Program-made: the position numbers and the translations under genes
Assembly (NCBI RefSeq): GCF_025244905.1
Contig: NZ_CP104285.1
Coordinates: forward strand, 3,472,001 to 3,536,000
Length of the DNA: 64,000 bases
Direction: 5' to 3'
DNA from: Enterobacter mori
Lineage (GTDB): Bacteria > Pseudomonadota > Gammaproteobacteria > Enterobacterales > Enterobacteriaceae
Shown here: positions 15,822-26,719 of the stretch, in pieces
Layout of the letters: every line of letters begins with the position of its first letter
How positions within the stretch are numbered: position 1 is the stretch's first letter
The notes under the pieces: generated by a model
Told to the model about the DNA's origin: nothing
The model's database searches: none
What the model saw: the letters and a program-made list of their open reading frames with translations, nothing else

Positions 15822-16110
15822 GTCACGCTTTTGTTTTTGTTCATCGCGCCGCAGACCGATCATTTTCTCTCATTATAAGTCTGATCACGATACGCACCCA
15901 CTTTCTGACAAGAATCATCAACTTTATCGCCTGAAGAGTAACGCAACACTGGCTTTATTTCACCACAAAATCTGAAGCTAACGATCTGCTTCGCAAAATA
16001 TTTTCGTTCATTTACCTCTCGTTTACGCCGCGCGTTAAGTTTAGCCACCATAACAGCAGATAAAAAAAACGTGCGAAACCTCTCAGTCGGGTGCTATTCT
16101 GGCCAAACAC
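15822..16110. other. Intergenic region between rpoE and nadB
   Basis: No recognisable gene is present. A 63-codon open frame on the minus strand (15860-16051) has no recognisable domain and no good ribosome site. The region should hold the housekeeping promoters of rpoE and the nadB promoter; I cannot place them firmly. Confidence 0.5.
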
Positions 16111-16128
16111 TGTTTAGTAAATTAAACA
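16111..16128. promoter_or_regulatory. NadR operator of nadB
   Basis: TGTTTAGTAAATTAAACA is a perfect match to the NadR box TGTTTA-N6-TAAACA. It ends six bases before the nadB ATG, so bound NadR would block the 5' end of the gene when NAD is plentiful. Confidence 0.88.
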
Positions 16129-16134
16129 AACATC

Positions 16135-17754
16135 ATGAACACAACGCCAGAACTTCATTGTGATGTACTGATCATCGGCAGCGGTGCTGCTGGTCTCTCC
16201 CTTGCGCTGCGCCTTGCTGAGCATCAGAACGTGATCGTCTTGAGTAAAGGCCCGATGAGCGAAGGTTCAACTTTCTATGCGCAAGGCGGGATTGCGGCCG
16301 TGTTTGACGAAACGGACAGCATTGCCTCACACGTTGAAGACACCCTCATTGCCGGGGCGGGGATTGTAGATGAACATGCCGCAGAGTTTGTCGCCAGCAA
16401 CGCCCGTCACTGCGTCCAGTGGCTTATCGATCAAGGGGTGCTGTTTGATACCCATGTCCAGCCTAACGGTGAAGAGAGCTACCATCTAACCCGTGAAGGC
16501 GGACATAGCCATCGTCGGATCCTTCATGCGGCAGACGCGACCGGAAAAGCGGTTGAAACCACACTGGTCAGTAAAGCGCTTAGCCATCCTAATATTCGCG
16601 TCCTTGAGCGTAGCAATGCGGTTGACCTGATTATCTCCGATAAAATTGGTCTACCGGGCACGCGACGCGTTGTCGGCGCCTGGGTGTGGAATCGTAATAA
16701 AGAGAAGGTGGAAACCTGTCGGGCAAAAGCGGTCGTGCTGGCGACAGGCGGAGCCTCTAAGGTGTATCAGTACACGACAAACCCGGACATTGCCTCCGGG
16801 GACGGTATAGCCATGGCCTGGCGTGCCGGTTGTCGCGTGGCGAACCTTGAGTTCAATCAGTTCCATCCAACAGCCCTGTTCCACCCTCAGGCGCGTAATT
16901 TCCTGCTGACGGAAGCCCTGCGCGGAGAAGGCGCTTACCTGAAGCGTCCCGACGGCTCCCGCTTTATGCCTGACTTTGACGTCAGGGGCGAACTGGCCCC
17001 GCGCGATATTGTCGCTCGCGCAATCGACCATGAAATGAAACGCCTTGGCGTGGATTGCATGTATCTGGATATCAGCCATAAGCCAGCTGAATTCATTCGT
17101 CAGCACTTCCCGATGATTTATGAAAAACTGCTTGGCCTGGGCATCGATTTAACCCGCGATCCGGTGCCCATTGTACCCGCAGCCCACTATACCTGTGGTG
17201 GCGTGATGGTTGACGATCACGGCCGCACCGACGTGGACGGCCTGTACGCCATTGGAGAAGTGAGTTATACCGGCCTGCACGGCGCGAACCGCATGGCATC
17301 AAACTCGCTGCTGGAGTGTCTGGTATACGGATGGTCTGCGGCAGAGGATATTACCCGCCGTATGCCGTATGCCCGTGAAACAGAGCGTTTGCCGGCCTGG
17401 GATGAAAGTCGTGTAGAGAATCCGGACGAACTGGTTGTTATCCAGCATAACTGGCACGAATTGCGGCTGTTTATGTGGGACTACGTTGGGATTGTACGGA
17501 CGACAAAACGTCTTGAACGCGCTTTGCGCCGCATCACGATGCTACAGCAGGAGATTGATGAGTATTACGCCAATTTCCGCGTCTCCAATAACCTGCTGGA
17601 ACTGCGCAACCTGGTACAAGTTGCGGAGCTTATCGTTCGCTGCGCAATGATGCGTAAAGAGAGCCGCGGGCTGCACTACACCCTGGACTATCCCGATCAG
17701 CTGGAAGCGTCCGGCCCGTCGGTCTTGTCTCCTCACGCTCACATAAACAGATAG
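16135..17754 (+). CDS. nadB: L-aspartate oxidase
   Basis: NadB oxidises L-aspartate to iminoaspartate, the first step of de novo NAD synthesis, with FAD as cofactor and oxygen or fumarate as acceptor. The product is 539 residues (E. coli 540). The FAD-binding GSGAAGLS motif is near residue 14; the succinate dehydrogenase/fumarate reductase-like capping domain carries the HPTALFHP and [14 protein letters not shown] motifs. A perfect NadR operator precedes it. Its last 16 bases overlap the 3' end of trmN on the other strand. Confidence 0.97.
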   Translation: MNTTPELHCDVLIIGSGAAGLSLALRLAEHQNVIVLSKGPMSEGSTFYAQGGIAAVFDETDSIASHVEDTLIAGAGIVDEHAAEFVASNARHCVQWLIDQGVLFDTHVQPNGEESYHLTREGGHSHRRILHAADATGKAVETTLVSKALSHPNIRVLERSNAVDLIISDKIGLPGTRRVVGAWVWNRNKEKVETCRAKAVVLATGGASKVYQYTTNPDIASGDGIAMAWRAGCRVANLEFNQFHPTALFHPQARNFLLTEALRGEGAYLKRPDGSRFMPDFDVRGELAPRDIVARAIDHEMKRLGVDCMYLDISHKPAEFIRQHFPMIYEKLLGLGIDLTRDPVPIVPAAHYTCGGVMVDDHGRTDVDGLYAIGEVSYTGLHGANRMASNSLLECLVYGWSAAEDITRRMPYARETERLPAWDESRVENPDELVVIQHNWHELRLFMWDYVGIVRTTKRLERALRRITMLQQEIDEYYANFRVSNNLLELRNLVQVAELIVRCAMMRKESRGLHYTLDYPDQLEASGPSVLSPHAHINR

Positions 17755-18476
17755 AACGCCTGGGTCAGAGCAGTGTAATCTTCGGAGTAACGCTGGTCTG
17801 GCCCACGGATGACCATTCTGTCATTGAAACACTCCCCTTCTTTCGGTGAGAGTGCCAACAACACACGATGCGGCAACCGCCCTTCAGTGTCCGAAATGTC
17901 GGTGCGCAAACGCAGACTCCAGCCAATCTCCCGGGCAATCTCAATAAAGTTATTGCCGGTACTTTCTGGCAGCACCACGCAGAAAAAACCTTCTTCAGAG
18001 ATCAGCTCAGCCGCACTGGTTAACAGCGCCTTATGATCGAGTGAGCCGGTATAACGAGCCCGTTCGCGCTCGGGCGTACCGCACTCCACGCCGGGTTCGT
18101 AGTAAGGAGGGTTGCTGACGATGAGATCGTAACGTGAAGTTTGCTCAGGCGCCCAGGCAAGAATATCCGCACACTCAACGGAAAGGCGTGGCGCCCAGGG
18201 GGATTCCGCAGCATTTTCACTCGCCTGCCCTGCGGCTTGCGCATCCAGTTCGACGGCATCAATGGTGACATGTTCTTCCGTGCGCTGCGCCAGCATCAAC
18301 GCCACCAGCCCGCTGCCCGTACCGATATCAAGAATACGCTTAACACCTGCGACAGGTGCCCAGGCACCAAGTAAAATACCGTCTGTACCGACTTTCATCG
18401 CACAGCGATCGTGCGCCACAAAAAACTGCTTAAACGTAAAACCATCGCGGCGCAGCTGCGCTTTGAGTTGAGACAT
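17739..18476 (-). CDS. trmN: tRNA1(Val) (adenine-37-N6)-methyltransferase
   Basis: TrmN (YfiC) makes m6A37 in tRNA-Val(UAC). The 245-residue form starting [12 protein letters not shown] matches the E. coli length; the open frame extends far upstream into non-conserved sequence. The SAM-binding motif [12 protein letters not shown] lies near residue 48 and the N6-adenine methyltransferase motif NPPYYEPG near residue 124. It is convergent with nadB and divergent from srmB. Confidence 0.94.
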   Translation of the reverse strand: MSQLKAQLRRDGFTFKQFFVAHDRCAMKVGTDGILLGAWAPVAGVKRILDIGTGSGLVALMLAQRTEEHVTIDAVELDAQAAGQASENAAESPWAPRLSVECADILAWAPEQTSRYDLIVSNPPYYEPGVECGTPERERARYTGSLDHKALLTSAAELISEEGFFCVVLPESTGNNFIEIAREIGWSLRLRTDISDTEGRLPHRVLLALSPKEGECFNDRMVIRGPDQRYSEDYTALTQAFYLFM

Positions 18477-18608
18477 GTCAGGGCAACCTTCTAAGTGAAA
18501 CTGGAGTAGCATAGGGGAAAGCGAAGTGGTCGAAAAGCGATATCCATACAAACAGATGAAGATTACAGCCGTAACGTCTATAATCAGCGCCCCACACAGA
18601 GGTAGAAC

Positions 18609-19935
<1,327 letters not shown>

Positions 19936-19937
<2 letters not shown>

Positions 19938-19968
19938 AAAAAAGCCGGGAAATTTCCCGGCTTTTTTA
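19936..19968. terminator. Bidirectional terminator between srmB and grcA
   Basis: AAAGCCGGGAAA and TTTCCCGGCTTT pair over 12 bases with an A-run before and a T-run after the stem, so it can end transcription from both convergent genes. Confidence 0.88.
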
Positions 19969-19991
19969 TTCCACCCCCGTGGCTGAAACCC

Positions 19992-20375
19992 TTACAGGCT
20001 TTCAGTGAACGTACGCGCAATCACGTCACGCTGCTGTTCTGGGGTCAGAGAGTTGAAGCGTACCGCATAGCCAGAAACACGAATGGTCAGCTGCGGGTAT
20101 TTTTCAGGGTGCTCAACGGCATCCATCAGCGTTTCGCGACGCAGCACGTTAACGTTCAGGTGCTGACCACCTTCAACGCGCACTTCTGGTTTCACTTCCA
20201 TTGGGATTTCACGGTATTCGATTTCGCCCAGCTTGCTCACCGGAACGATTTCGTCTTCTGCAAAACCCGCTTTCGCTACGACACAGCGCGCTTCGTTTTT
20301 CTCGCTGTCCAGCAGCCAGAAAGAGTTGAGCAGATCGTCATTTGCAGCTTTAGTAATCTGGATACCTGTAATCAT
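19992..20375 (-). CDS. grcA: Autonomous glycyl radical cofactor GrcA
   Basis: GrcA (YfiD) is a 127-residue spare part for pyruvate formate-lyase: it carries a glycyl radical and restores activity to enzyme cleaved by oxygen. The radical glycine is Gly102 in RVSGYAVRF, and the C-terminal half is homologous to the PflB C-terminus. The upstream region has two FNR-type sites and a PdhR-type box, which fits strong expression when oxygen falls and pyruvate rises. Confidence 0.96.
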   Translation of the reverse strand: MITGIQITKAANDDLLNSFWLLDSEKNEARCVVAKAGFAEDEIVPVSKLGEIEYREIPMEVKPEVRVEGGQHLNVNVLRRETLMDAVEHPEKYPQLTIRVSGYAVRFNSLTPEQQRDVIARTFTESL

Positions 20376-20424
20376 GTGTTGCCTCCCTTAGGCTACATTA
20401 ACTGATGTCGGCCTCTCACGGCCA

Positions 20425-20439
20425 ATTGGTAAAACCATT
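20425..20439. promoter_or_regulatory. PdhR-like operator of grcA
   Basis: ATTGGTAAAACCATT matches the PdhR pattern ATTGGT-N3-ACCAAT with one mismatch. Its centre lies about 16 bases downstream of the start site predicted from the FNR spacing, a position suited to repression relieved by pyruvate. Confidence 0.65.
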
Positions 20440-20481
20440 GTTTCTTGTGTGTATATATATCATTCACACCCCGGTGATTTA

Positions 20482-20495
20482 TTGATTTAAATCAA
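20482..20495. promoter_or_regulatory. FNR site I of grcA
   Basis: TTGATTTAAATCAA is a perfect FNR box (TTGAT-N4-ATCAA). It would be at about -40.5 in a class II activator position if transcription starts near 20448. Confidence 0.88.
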
Positions 20496-20534
20496 CAAAA
20501 ACACCAACCACATAAAGAGTGTGGTTTGAGTTTA

Positions 20535-20548
20535 TTGTTTTAGATCAA
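20535..20548. promoter_or_regulatory. FNR site II of grcA
   Basis: TTGTTTTAGATCAA matches the FNR box with one mismatch. Its centre is exactly 53 bases upstream of site I, the spacing known for the -40.5 and -93.5 sites of E. coli yfiD. Confidence 0.8.
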
Positions 20549-20689
20549 TTTCACACCTTTACCAATTCAACTTATTCAGTATGTTTTCAAAACAAATTTA
20601 GCCACTTAGCGCTCTTTTCAGCGTGTAATTTTGCTCACCGGTGTTAAACGGGTAAGCTAGTCACAGATTGAGATTCGCAGGAGAGCGAG

Positions 20690-21379
20690 ATGACAACACC
20701 TTTAACCTGGCATGACGTGCTGGCAGAAGAAAAGCAGCAGCCTTATTTTATCAATACGCTCAGCACTGTTGCTGCTGAGCGCCAGTCCGGACAGACGATT
20801 TACCCGCCGCAGAAAGATGTGTTCAACGCCTTTCGCTATACCGAACTGAGCGATGTAAAAGTGGTTATTTTGGGCCAGGATCCCTATCACGGCCCAGGAC
20901 AGGCGCATGGACTGGCGTTTTCCGTACGTCCGGGCGTGGCTATCCCCCCTTCTCTGCTCAACATGTATAAAGAGCTGGAGGGAACCGTGCCCGGGTTTAC
21001 CCGGCCAAACCACGGCTACCTGGAAAGCTGGGCGCATCAAGGTGTGCTGCTGCTGAATACCGTCCTGACCGTACGCGCGGGTCAGGCCCACTCGCACGCC
21101 AGCCTTGGCTGGGAGACCTTTACCGATAAAGTCATCAGCCTGATCAACGAGCATCGTGAAGGTGTGGTGTTTTTACTCTGGGGTTCTCACGCGCAGAAGA
21201 AAGGGGCGATTATCGATCGTCAGCGCCACCACGTGTTGAAAGCACCGCACCCGTCACCGCTGTCTGCACATCGCGGTTTCTTTGGCAGTAATCATTTTGT
21301 TCTGGCGAATGAATGGCTGGAAAAACGTGGCGAAACGCCGATTGACTGGATGCCGGTGTTACCGGCAGAGAGCGAGTAG
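20690..21379 (+). CDS. ung: Uracil-DNA glycosylase
   Basis: Ung removes uracil from DNA to begin base excision repair. The product has 229 residues, as in E. coli. The water-activating Asp64 lies in [13 protein letters not shown] and the catalytic His187 in [11 protein letters not shown]. It stands alone between the grcA control region and the convergent yfiF gene. Confidence 0.98.
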   Translation: MTTPLTWHDVLAEEKQQPYFINTLSTVAAERQSGQTIYPPQKDVFNAFRYTELSDVKVVILGQDPYHGPGQAHGLAFSVRPGVAIPPSLLNMYKELEGTVPGFTRPNHGYLESWAHQGVLLLNTVLTVRAGQAHSHASLGWETFTDKVISLINEHREGVVFLLWGSHAQKKGAIIDRQRHHVLKAPHPSPLSAHRGFFGSNHFVLANEWLEKRGETPIDWMPVLPAESE

Positions 21380-21387
21380 GATTTGAA

Positions 21388-21410
21388 TGTGCCGGGCCAG
21401 GCCCGGCACA
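21388..21410. terminator. Hairpin between ung and yfiF
   Basis: TGTGCCGGGC and GCCCGGCACA form a perfect 10-base stem with a 3-base loop between two convergent genes. No T-run follows on either side, so it may act as a weak terminator or an mRNA-stabilising end. Confidence 0.65.
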
Positions 21411-21418
21411 TAAGAGGC

Positions 21419-22519
21419 TTATGCCTTATTCTGACGCCACCATTCAGCCAGCAGCACGCCGGTTGCAACGGATACGTTCAGACTCTCCACATTGCCTGTC
21501 CCGTCAATAGAGACGCTCAGATCCGCACTGGAGAGCGCCGCATCAGACAGACCATCGCATTCCTGACCTAATACCAGCACCATCTTGCGTGGCAACGTCG
21601 CTTTAAACAGCGGCGTACCGGCGTGGCTCGAGGTGGTCACGATGGCGTATCCCGCTTTACGGAACTGCTCAAGGGCATCCAGAACGCTGTCGCCAGTGAT
21701 CGGCTGTACGTGCTCGGCTCCGCCTTCCGCAGTACGGATCGCGGCGCCGGATTCCAGCAGCGCGGCATCCTGCAACAGTACGCCTTTCACGCCAAAGTGC
21801 GCGCAGCTACGCATCATCGCCCCCAGATTGTGCGGGTTGCCCACGTCTTCCAGCGCCAGCACGCAGTCATCGGCATCCGCCTGGCTGACCCACTGCTGCA
21901 CGGTCGTGCCATTACGTTTTTTGATCAGGAAGCAGACGCCACCGTGGTGTTCGGTACCAGACGCTTTGGTCAGCTCGGCATCATCCACGACGTGGTAGGC
22001 TTTACGGTTCGCGGCCATCCAGCGCAGCGCTTCTTTGAAGCGCGGAGTCACGCTCTGGATAAACCAGGCGCGGACGATACAGTCAGGACGGCTCTGGAAC
22101 AGGGCCTGGCAGGCGTTCTCGCCATACACGCGGGTCTCTTCCGCACGCTGACGGCGCAGCACTTCCGGATCGATAAAGCTTTTACCGCTGATACCGCCGT
22201 GATCGGCTTTTTCCGGGGTCTCATCGCCAGGGGCGCGAGAAACGGTGCGCCACGGTGAGGCGTTATCACGTGAGAAGTCATCACGCGGACGGTCATTACG
22301 TGGGCGGTCGGAACGCGGACGGTCATCACGTTTGCGGTCATCACCGCGGTTATTTCTGTCATCGCGGGCGGGGCGACGGCCACCGTCTGCACGAGAAGAC
22401 GCCGGACGCCCGCCACCTTTTCCGGTACGCGGATTTTGGGTGCGTTTATCAGAGTCATCATCACTGCGGACATACATCACTTTGACCTTGCCGCTTTTGT
22501 TTTTCATTTCGTCGTTCAT
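21419..22519 (-). CDS. yfiF: SpoU-family RNA methyltransferase YfiF
   Basis: YfiF is a SPOUT-class putative RNA 2'-O-methyltransferase; I know no firmly established substrate. The start [11 protein letters not shown] matches E. coli, giving 366 residues against 345. The extra length comes from an Arg/Asp-rich block at about residues 52-85 that contains three tandem DRPRx units. A substrate-binding domain (about 115-190) and the knotted catalytic domain follow, with motifs [20 protein letters not shown] and [10 protein letters not shown]. The disordered, charged N-terminus probably contacts RNA. Confidence 0.9.
   Translation of the reverse strand: MNDEMKNKSGKVKVMYVRSDDDSDKRTQNPRTGKGGGRPASSRADGGRRPARDDRNNRGDDRKRDDRPRSDRPRNDRPRDDFSRDNASPWRTVSRAPGDETPEKADHGGISGKSFIDPEVLRRQRAEETRVYGENACQALFQSRPDCIVRAWFIQSVTPRFKEALRWMAANRKAYHVVDDAELTKASGTEHHGGVCFLIKKRNGTTVQQWVSQADADDCVLALEDVGNPHNLGAMMRSCAHFGVKGVLLQDAALLESGAAIRTAEGGAEHVQPITGDSVLDALEQFRKAGYAIVTTSSHAGTPLFKATLPRKMVLVLGQECDGLSDAALSSADLSVSIDGTGNVESLNVSVATGVLLAEWWRQNKA
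22280..22324 (-). repeat. Three 15-base tandem repeats inside yfiF
   Basis: Three consecutive 15-base units encode [10 protein letters not shown] and DRPRD in the N-terminal charged region of YfiF. The E. coli protein as I recall it lacks this array. Confidence 0.8.
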
Positions 22520-22723
22520 GCTTTTCTCCACCAGCGCTGCGCGAAGCGCGCAGATTACCCGATGTGCCAGCGCATAGCCATAATTTCGTACAAAAGCCTG
22601 TGACTATTGTTCTCATTGAATAAAACGCATTGTTGTTTCAAACAGGCTCATTGATAATATGTAACATATTAGAAACATTATCGGCGTTCTGCCGCTGTCC
22701 CACGGCTCTATCAGAGGTTAGTT
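22520..22723. other. Intergenic region between yfiF and trxC
   Basis: This divergent gap should hold promoters for both genes. In E. coli trxC is activated by OxyR, but I cannot define an OxyR site by eye. No small gene is evident. Confidence 0.4.
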
Positions 22724-23143
22724 ATGAATACCGTATGTGCCAACTGTCAGGCTCTTAATCGCATTCCGGACGATCGGATGGAAGATGGTGCGAAATGCGG
22801 ACGTTGTGGCCATGAATTGTTTGATGGCGATGTCATTAACGCGACGGGTGCTACGCTGGACAAACTCCTCAAGGACGATCTTCCTGTGGTGGTCGATTTC
22901 TGGGCACCGTGGTGCGGCCCCTGCCGCAGCTTTGCGCCGATCTTCGAAGATGTGGCCGAAGAACGCAGCGGAAAAATGCGTTTCGTTAAGGTGAACACCG
23001 AAGCCGAGCGCGAACTGAGCGCACGTTTCCGCATTCGCAGCATCCCGACCATTATGATTTTCAAAAATGGTGAAGTGATCGACATGCTCAACGGCGCAGT
23101 GCCGAAGGCACCATTTGAAAGCTGGTTAAACGAGTCGCTGTAA
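22724..23143 (+). CDS. trxC: Thioredoxin 2
   Basis: TrxC is a cytoplasmic disulphide reductase induced by oxidative stress in E. coli. The 139-residue product has an N-terminal zinc-binding extension with two CxxC motifs (CANCQ near residue 5 and CGRCG near 26) and then a thioredoxin domain with the active site WCGPC at about residues 63-67. A hairpin follows the stop. Confidence 0.97.
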   Translation: MNTVCANCQALNRIPDDRMEDGAKCGRCGHELFDGDVINATGATLDKLLKDDLPVVVDFWAPWCGPCRSFAPIFEDVAEERSGKMRFVKVNTEAERELSARFRIRSIPTIMIFKNGEVIDMLNGAVPKAPFESWLNESL

Positions 23144-23149
23144 CAATCG

Positions 23150-23170
23150 CGGGGCACATCTTGTGCCCCG
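23150..23170 (+). terminator. Hairpin downstream of trxC
   Basis: CGGGGCACA and TGTGCCCCG form a 9-base stem with a 3-base loop right after trxC. The following T-run is weak, so read-through into tapT is possible. Confidence 0.65.
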
Positions 23171-23212
23171 TTCTCGCCTCTGCGAAAATAGGGTTTTTCC
23201 TGCATTTCGCCC

Positions 23213-23911
23213 ATGACTGATAACGCTGTTCTCCAATTACGCGCCGAACGCCTTGCGCGCGCCACGCGCCCGTTTCTTGCCCGCGGCAACCGTGTCCGCC
23301 GCTGTCAGCGCTGCCTGCTGCCGCTGAAGGTTTGCCTCTGCGAGACGCTTACCCCCAGTACGGCGGAAAGCCGTTTTTGTCTCGTCATGTTCGATACCGA
23401 GCCGATGAAGCCCAGCAATACGGGGCGTCTTATCGCCGATATTTTGCCGAATACCGCCGCGTTTCAATGGTCTCGTACAGAACCCCCTCAGGCGTTGCTC
23501 GATTTAGTCACAAACCCTGACTATCAGCCAATGGTGGTTTTCCCGGCCTCCTACGCGGGAGAGCAGCGTCAGGTTCTTTCTGCGCCGCCATCCGGTAAAC
23601 CGCCGCTGTTTATTATGCTGGACGGCACCTGGACCGAAGCGCGAAAAATGTTCCGCAAAAGCCCCTATCTGGATGCTTTACCGGTGATTTCGGTCGATTT
23701 GTCTCGCGTCTCGGCCTATCGTCTGCGTGAAGCCCATGCTGACGGGCAATATTGCACAGCGGAAGTGGCAATTGCGCTACTGGATCTGGCCGGAGATACC
23801 CTGGCTGCCAGCGCGTTAGGCAGCCATTTTTCCTGTTTCCGCGAGCGTTACCTGGCAGGAAAAACCGTTCATAAGGGCAGCGTCACAGCAGCCGAGGCAG
23901 AAAGCGTTTAA
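23213..23911 (+). CDS. tapT: tRNA-uridine aminocarboxypropyltransferase TapT
   Basis: TapT (YfiP) uses SAM to add the acp group to U47 in the variable loop of several tRNAs. The 232-residue product is a DTW-domain protein: the zinc-site cysteines CQRCLLPLKVCLC lie near residue 28, and the DGTW variant of the DTW motif is in MLDGTWTEARKM, with the GSHFSCFRERY segment near the C-terminus. It ends 35 bases before the patZ start, so the two are probably co-transcribed. Confidence 0.93.
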   Translation: MTDNAVLQLRAERLARATRPFLARGNRVRRCQRCLLPLKVCLCETLTPSTAESRFCLVMFDTEPMKPSNTGRLIADILPNTAAFQWSRTEPPQALLDLVTNPDYQPMVVFPASYAGEQRQVLSAPPSGKPPLFIMLDGTWTEARKMFRKSPYLDALPVISVDLSRVSAYRLREAHADGQYCTAEVAIALLDLAGDTLAASALGSHFSCFRERYLAGKTVHKGSVTAAEAESV

Positions 23912-23946
23912 AATCATCAGGCCGCTTGCATTCACAGGAGAGTTGC

Positions 23947-26610
23947 ATGAGCCAGCGAGGGTTAGAAGCGCTACTACGACCTAAATCCATTGCCGTTATT
24001 GGCGCCTCCATGAAACCGGATCGTGCGGGTTACCTGATGATGCGTAACCTGCTGGCTGGCGGATTTAATGGCCCTGTTATGCCCGTCACCCCTGCTTATA
24101 AGGCCGTTCAGGGAGTGCTTGCGTGGCCAGATGTTCAGAGCCTGCCGTTCGTTCCCGACCTCGCCATCATCTGTACACATGCGAAACGGAATCTGGACTT
24201 ACTGGAGTCGCTTGGCCAAAAAGGGTGTAAAACCTGCATTATCCTCTCCTCTCCTCCTGAACAGCAGCCAGAACTCCTGGCCTGTGCCGGTCGCTTTCAG
24301 ATGCGTATTCTGGGGCCAAACAGTCTGGGACTACTCGCACCATGGCAAGGACTGAATGCCAGCTTCTCCCCGGTGCCTATCCGTAAAGGTAAACTCGCCT
24401 TTATCTCGCAGTCGGCAGCCGTATCGAACACCATTCTCGACTGGGCGCAGCAGCGTGAGATGGGATTCTCCTACTTCATCGCTCTGGGTGATAGCCTCGA
24501 TATCGACGTAGATGAGCTACTGGATTTCCTGGCCAGAGACAGTAAAACCAGCGCGATTCTTCTCTACCTTGAGCACTTAAGCGATGCCCGTCGTTTTGTG
24601 TCAGCTTCGCGTAGCGCATCGCGCAATAAACCGATCCTGGTCATCAAAAGTGGACGTAGCCCGGCGGCGCAGCGTCTGCTGAATTCGCATTCAGGTATGG
24701 ATCCCGCGTGGGATGCCGCGATCCAGCGTGCCGGTTTACTTCGGGTGCAGGATACGCACGAGCTTTTTTCCGCCGTTGAAACGCTGAGCCATATGCGTCC
24801 GTTACGCGGTGAAAAGCTAATGATTGTCAGCAATGGCGCGGCACCTGCAGCGCTGGCACTGGATGAGCTCTGGCTACGCAACGGTAAGCTGGCTACGCTC
24901 GGCGAAGAGACACTGCAGCGCCTGCGTGAGGTATTACCCGTCAGCGTCGCACCAGGCAACCCGCTGGATTTACGCGATGATGCCAGCAGCGAGCGCTATA
25001 TAAAGGCCATTTCAATTTTGCTGGACAGCCAGGATTTCGACGCGCTCATGATCATCCACTCGCCCAGTGCGGTTGCGCCTGGTACTGAAAGCGCGCGGGC
25101 GCTCATTGATGCTGTGCGTAATCATCCGCGCGGCAAATACGTTACCGTACTCACCAACTGGTGCGGTGAATTTTCCTCGCAGGAGGCACGACGGCTGTTT
25201 AGTGAAGCCGGGTTGCCGACGTATCGCACACCAGAAGGCACTATCACCGCATTTATGCATATGGTGGAATACCGTCGTAACCAAAAGCAACTGCGTGAAA
25301 CCCCGGCTTTACCGGGTAATCTGACTGCGAATGCCGTCGACGTCCACCGACTGCTGCAGCAGGCTATCGAAGAGGGGGCGACCTCGCTCGACACGCATGA
25401 GGTACAGCCCGTTCTCGGCAGTTACGGCATTCAAACGCTGCCGACATGGATTGCCAGCGACAGCGCGGAGGCCGTCCATATCGCTGAGCAAATTGGCTAC
25501 CCGGTTGCCCTGAAGCTTCGCTCGCCGGATATCCCACATAAGTCGGATGTTCAAGGCGTAATGTTGTACTTACGCACGGCAGCGGAAGTGCAGCAAGCAG
25601 CAGATGCCATTTTCGACCGCGTCAAAATGGCCTGGCCGCAGGCCAGGATCCACGGTCTTCTCGTGCAAAGCATGGCTAACCGAGCAGGCGCCCAGGAGCT
25701 ACGCGTGGTGGTTGAGCACGATCCGGTCTTTGGGCCGCTGATTATGCTGGGTGAAGGCGGTGTGGACTGGCGACCTGAAGAGCAGGTGGTGGTGGCATTA
25801 CCGCCATTGAATATGAATCTGGCACGCTATCTGATAATCCAGGCGATAAAGAGCAAAAAAATCCGTGGCCGGAGCGCCCTGCGCCCGCTTGATATTGCCG
25901 GACTAAGCCAGTTCCTGGTGCAGGTGTCTAACCTGATTGTGGATTGTGCGGAGATTCAGCGGCTGGATATTCACCCGCTGCTCGCCTCCGGCAATGAGTT
26001 TATCGCGCTGGATGTAACGCTGGATATTGCGCCATTCACAGGAGACAGAGAGAGCCGTCTGGCGATCCGCCCTTATCCTTTACACCTCGAAGAATGGGTG
26101 GAGATGAAAAACGGCGAACGCGCGCTCTTTCGCCCTATTTTGCCGGAAGATGAGCCGCAGCTGCGCACGTTCATTTCTCAGGTGACCAAAGAAGATCTTT
26201 ACTACCGCTACTTTAGCGAGATCAATGAATTCACTCATGATGATTTAGCCAATATGACGCAGATCGACTACGATCGAGAAATGGCGTTTGTGGCCGTACG
26301 GCGTTCCGGGCAGAGTGATGAGATCCTCGGCGTGACGCGTGCTATTTCAGATCCGGATAATATCGATGCGGAGTTTGCCGTGCTGGTACGCTCTGATCTG
26401 AAAGGCCTGGGCCTGGGGAGACGGCTGCTGGAAAAACTCATCAGTTATACGCGAGATCACGGATTGTTACGCCTGAATGGCATTACTATGCCCAACAATC
26501 GCGGTATGGTCACTCTGGCGCGCAAACTTGGTTTTGACGTGGATATTCAGCTGGACGAAGGGATCGTGGCCTTATCGCTCCCCCTGATATCAGCAGATAA
26601 ACAAGAGTAA
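23947..26610 (+). CDS. patZ: Protein lysine acetyltransferase PatZ (Pka/YfiQ)
   Basis: PatZ acetylates lysines in targets such as acetyl-CoA synthetase, silencing that enzyme. The start MSQRGLEALL, after AGGAGAG, gives 887 residues (E. coli 886). The N-terminal acyl-CoA synthetase (NDP-forming)-like region (about 1-690) starts with a CoA-binding Rossmann motif and includes an ATP-grasp segment. The C-terminal GNAT domain (about 725-880) has the acetyl-CoA loop GLGLGRRL. The 21-base upstream extension to 23926 is not supported. Confidence 0.96.
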   Translation: MSQRGLEALLRPKSIAVIGASMKPDRAGYLMMRNLLAGGFNGPVMPVTPAYKAVQGVLAWPDVQSLPFVPDLAIICTHAKRNLDLLESLGQKGCKTCIILSSPPEQQPELLACAGRFQMRILGPNSLGLLAPWQGLNASFSPVPIRKGKLAFISQSAAVSNTILDWAQQREMGFSYFIALGDSLDIDVDELLDFLARDSKTSAILLYLEHLSDARRFVSASRSASRNKPILVIKSGRSPAAQRLLNSHSGMDPAWDAAIQRAGLLRVQDTHELFSAVETLSHMRPLRGEKLMIVSNGAAPAALALDELWLRNGKLATLGEETLQRLREVLPVSVAPGNPLDLRDDASSERYIKAISILLDSQDFDALMIIHSPSAVAPGTESARALIDAVRNHPRGKYVTVLTNWCGEFSSQEARRLFSEAGLPTYRTPEGTITAFMHMVEYRRNQKQLRETPALPGNLTANAVDVHRLLQQAIEEGATSLDTHEVQPVLGSYGIQTLPTWIASDSAEAVHIAEQIGYPVALKLRSPDIPHKSDVQGVMLYLRTAAEVQQAADAIFDRVKMAWPQARIHGLLVQSMANRAGAQELRVVVEHDPVFGPLIMLGEGGVDWRPEEQVVVALPPLNMNLARYLIIQAIKSKKIRGRSALRPLDIAGLSQFLVQVSNLIVDCAEIQRLDIHPLLASGNEFIALDVTLDIAPFTGDRESRLAIRPYPLHLEEWVEMKNGERALFRPILPEDEPQLRTFISQVTKEDLYYRYFSEINEFTHDDLANMTQIDYDREMAFVAVRRSGQSDEILGVTRAISDPDNIDAEFAVLVRSDLKGLGLGRRLLEKLISYTRDHGLLRLNGITMPNNRGMVTLARKLGFDVDIQLDEGIVALSLPLISADKQE

Positions 26611-26719
26611 CCTACTGGAAATGTTACCCACTTTTGATAGCACTGGGGTATCATTGTCCGCTTATGTTGTTTGCATGCTACAGACAACCCTTCAATGAAC
26701 AGAGAAGAAACGCACTGTG

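Noticed and set aside
15860..16051. 63-codon minus-strand frame upstream of rpoE
   Set aside because: No ribosome site or domain; it spans the expected promoter region of rpoE and nadB.
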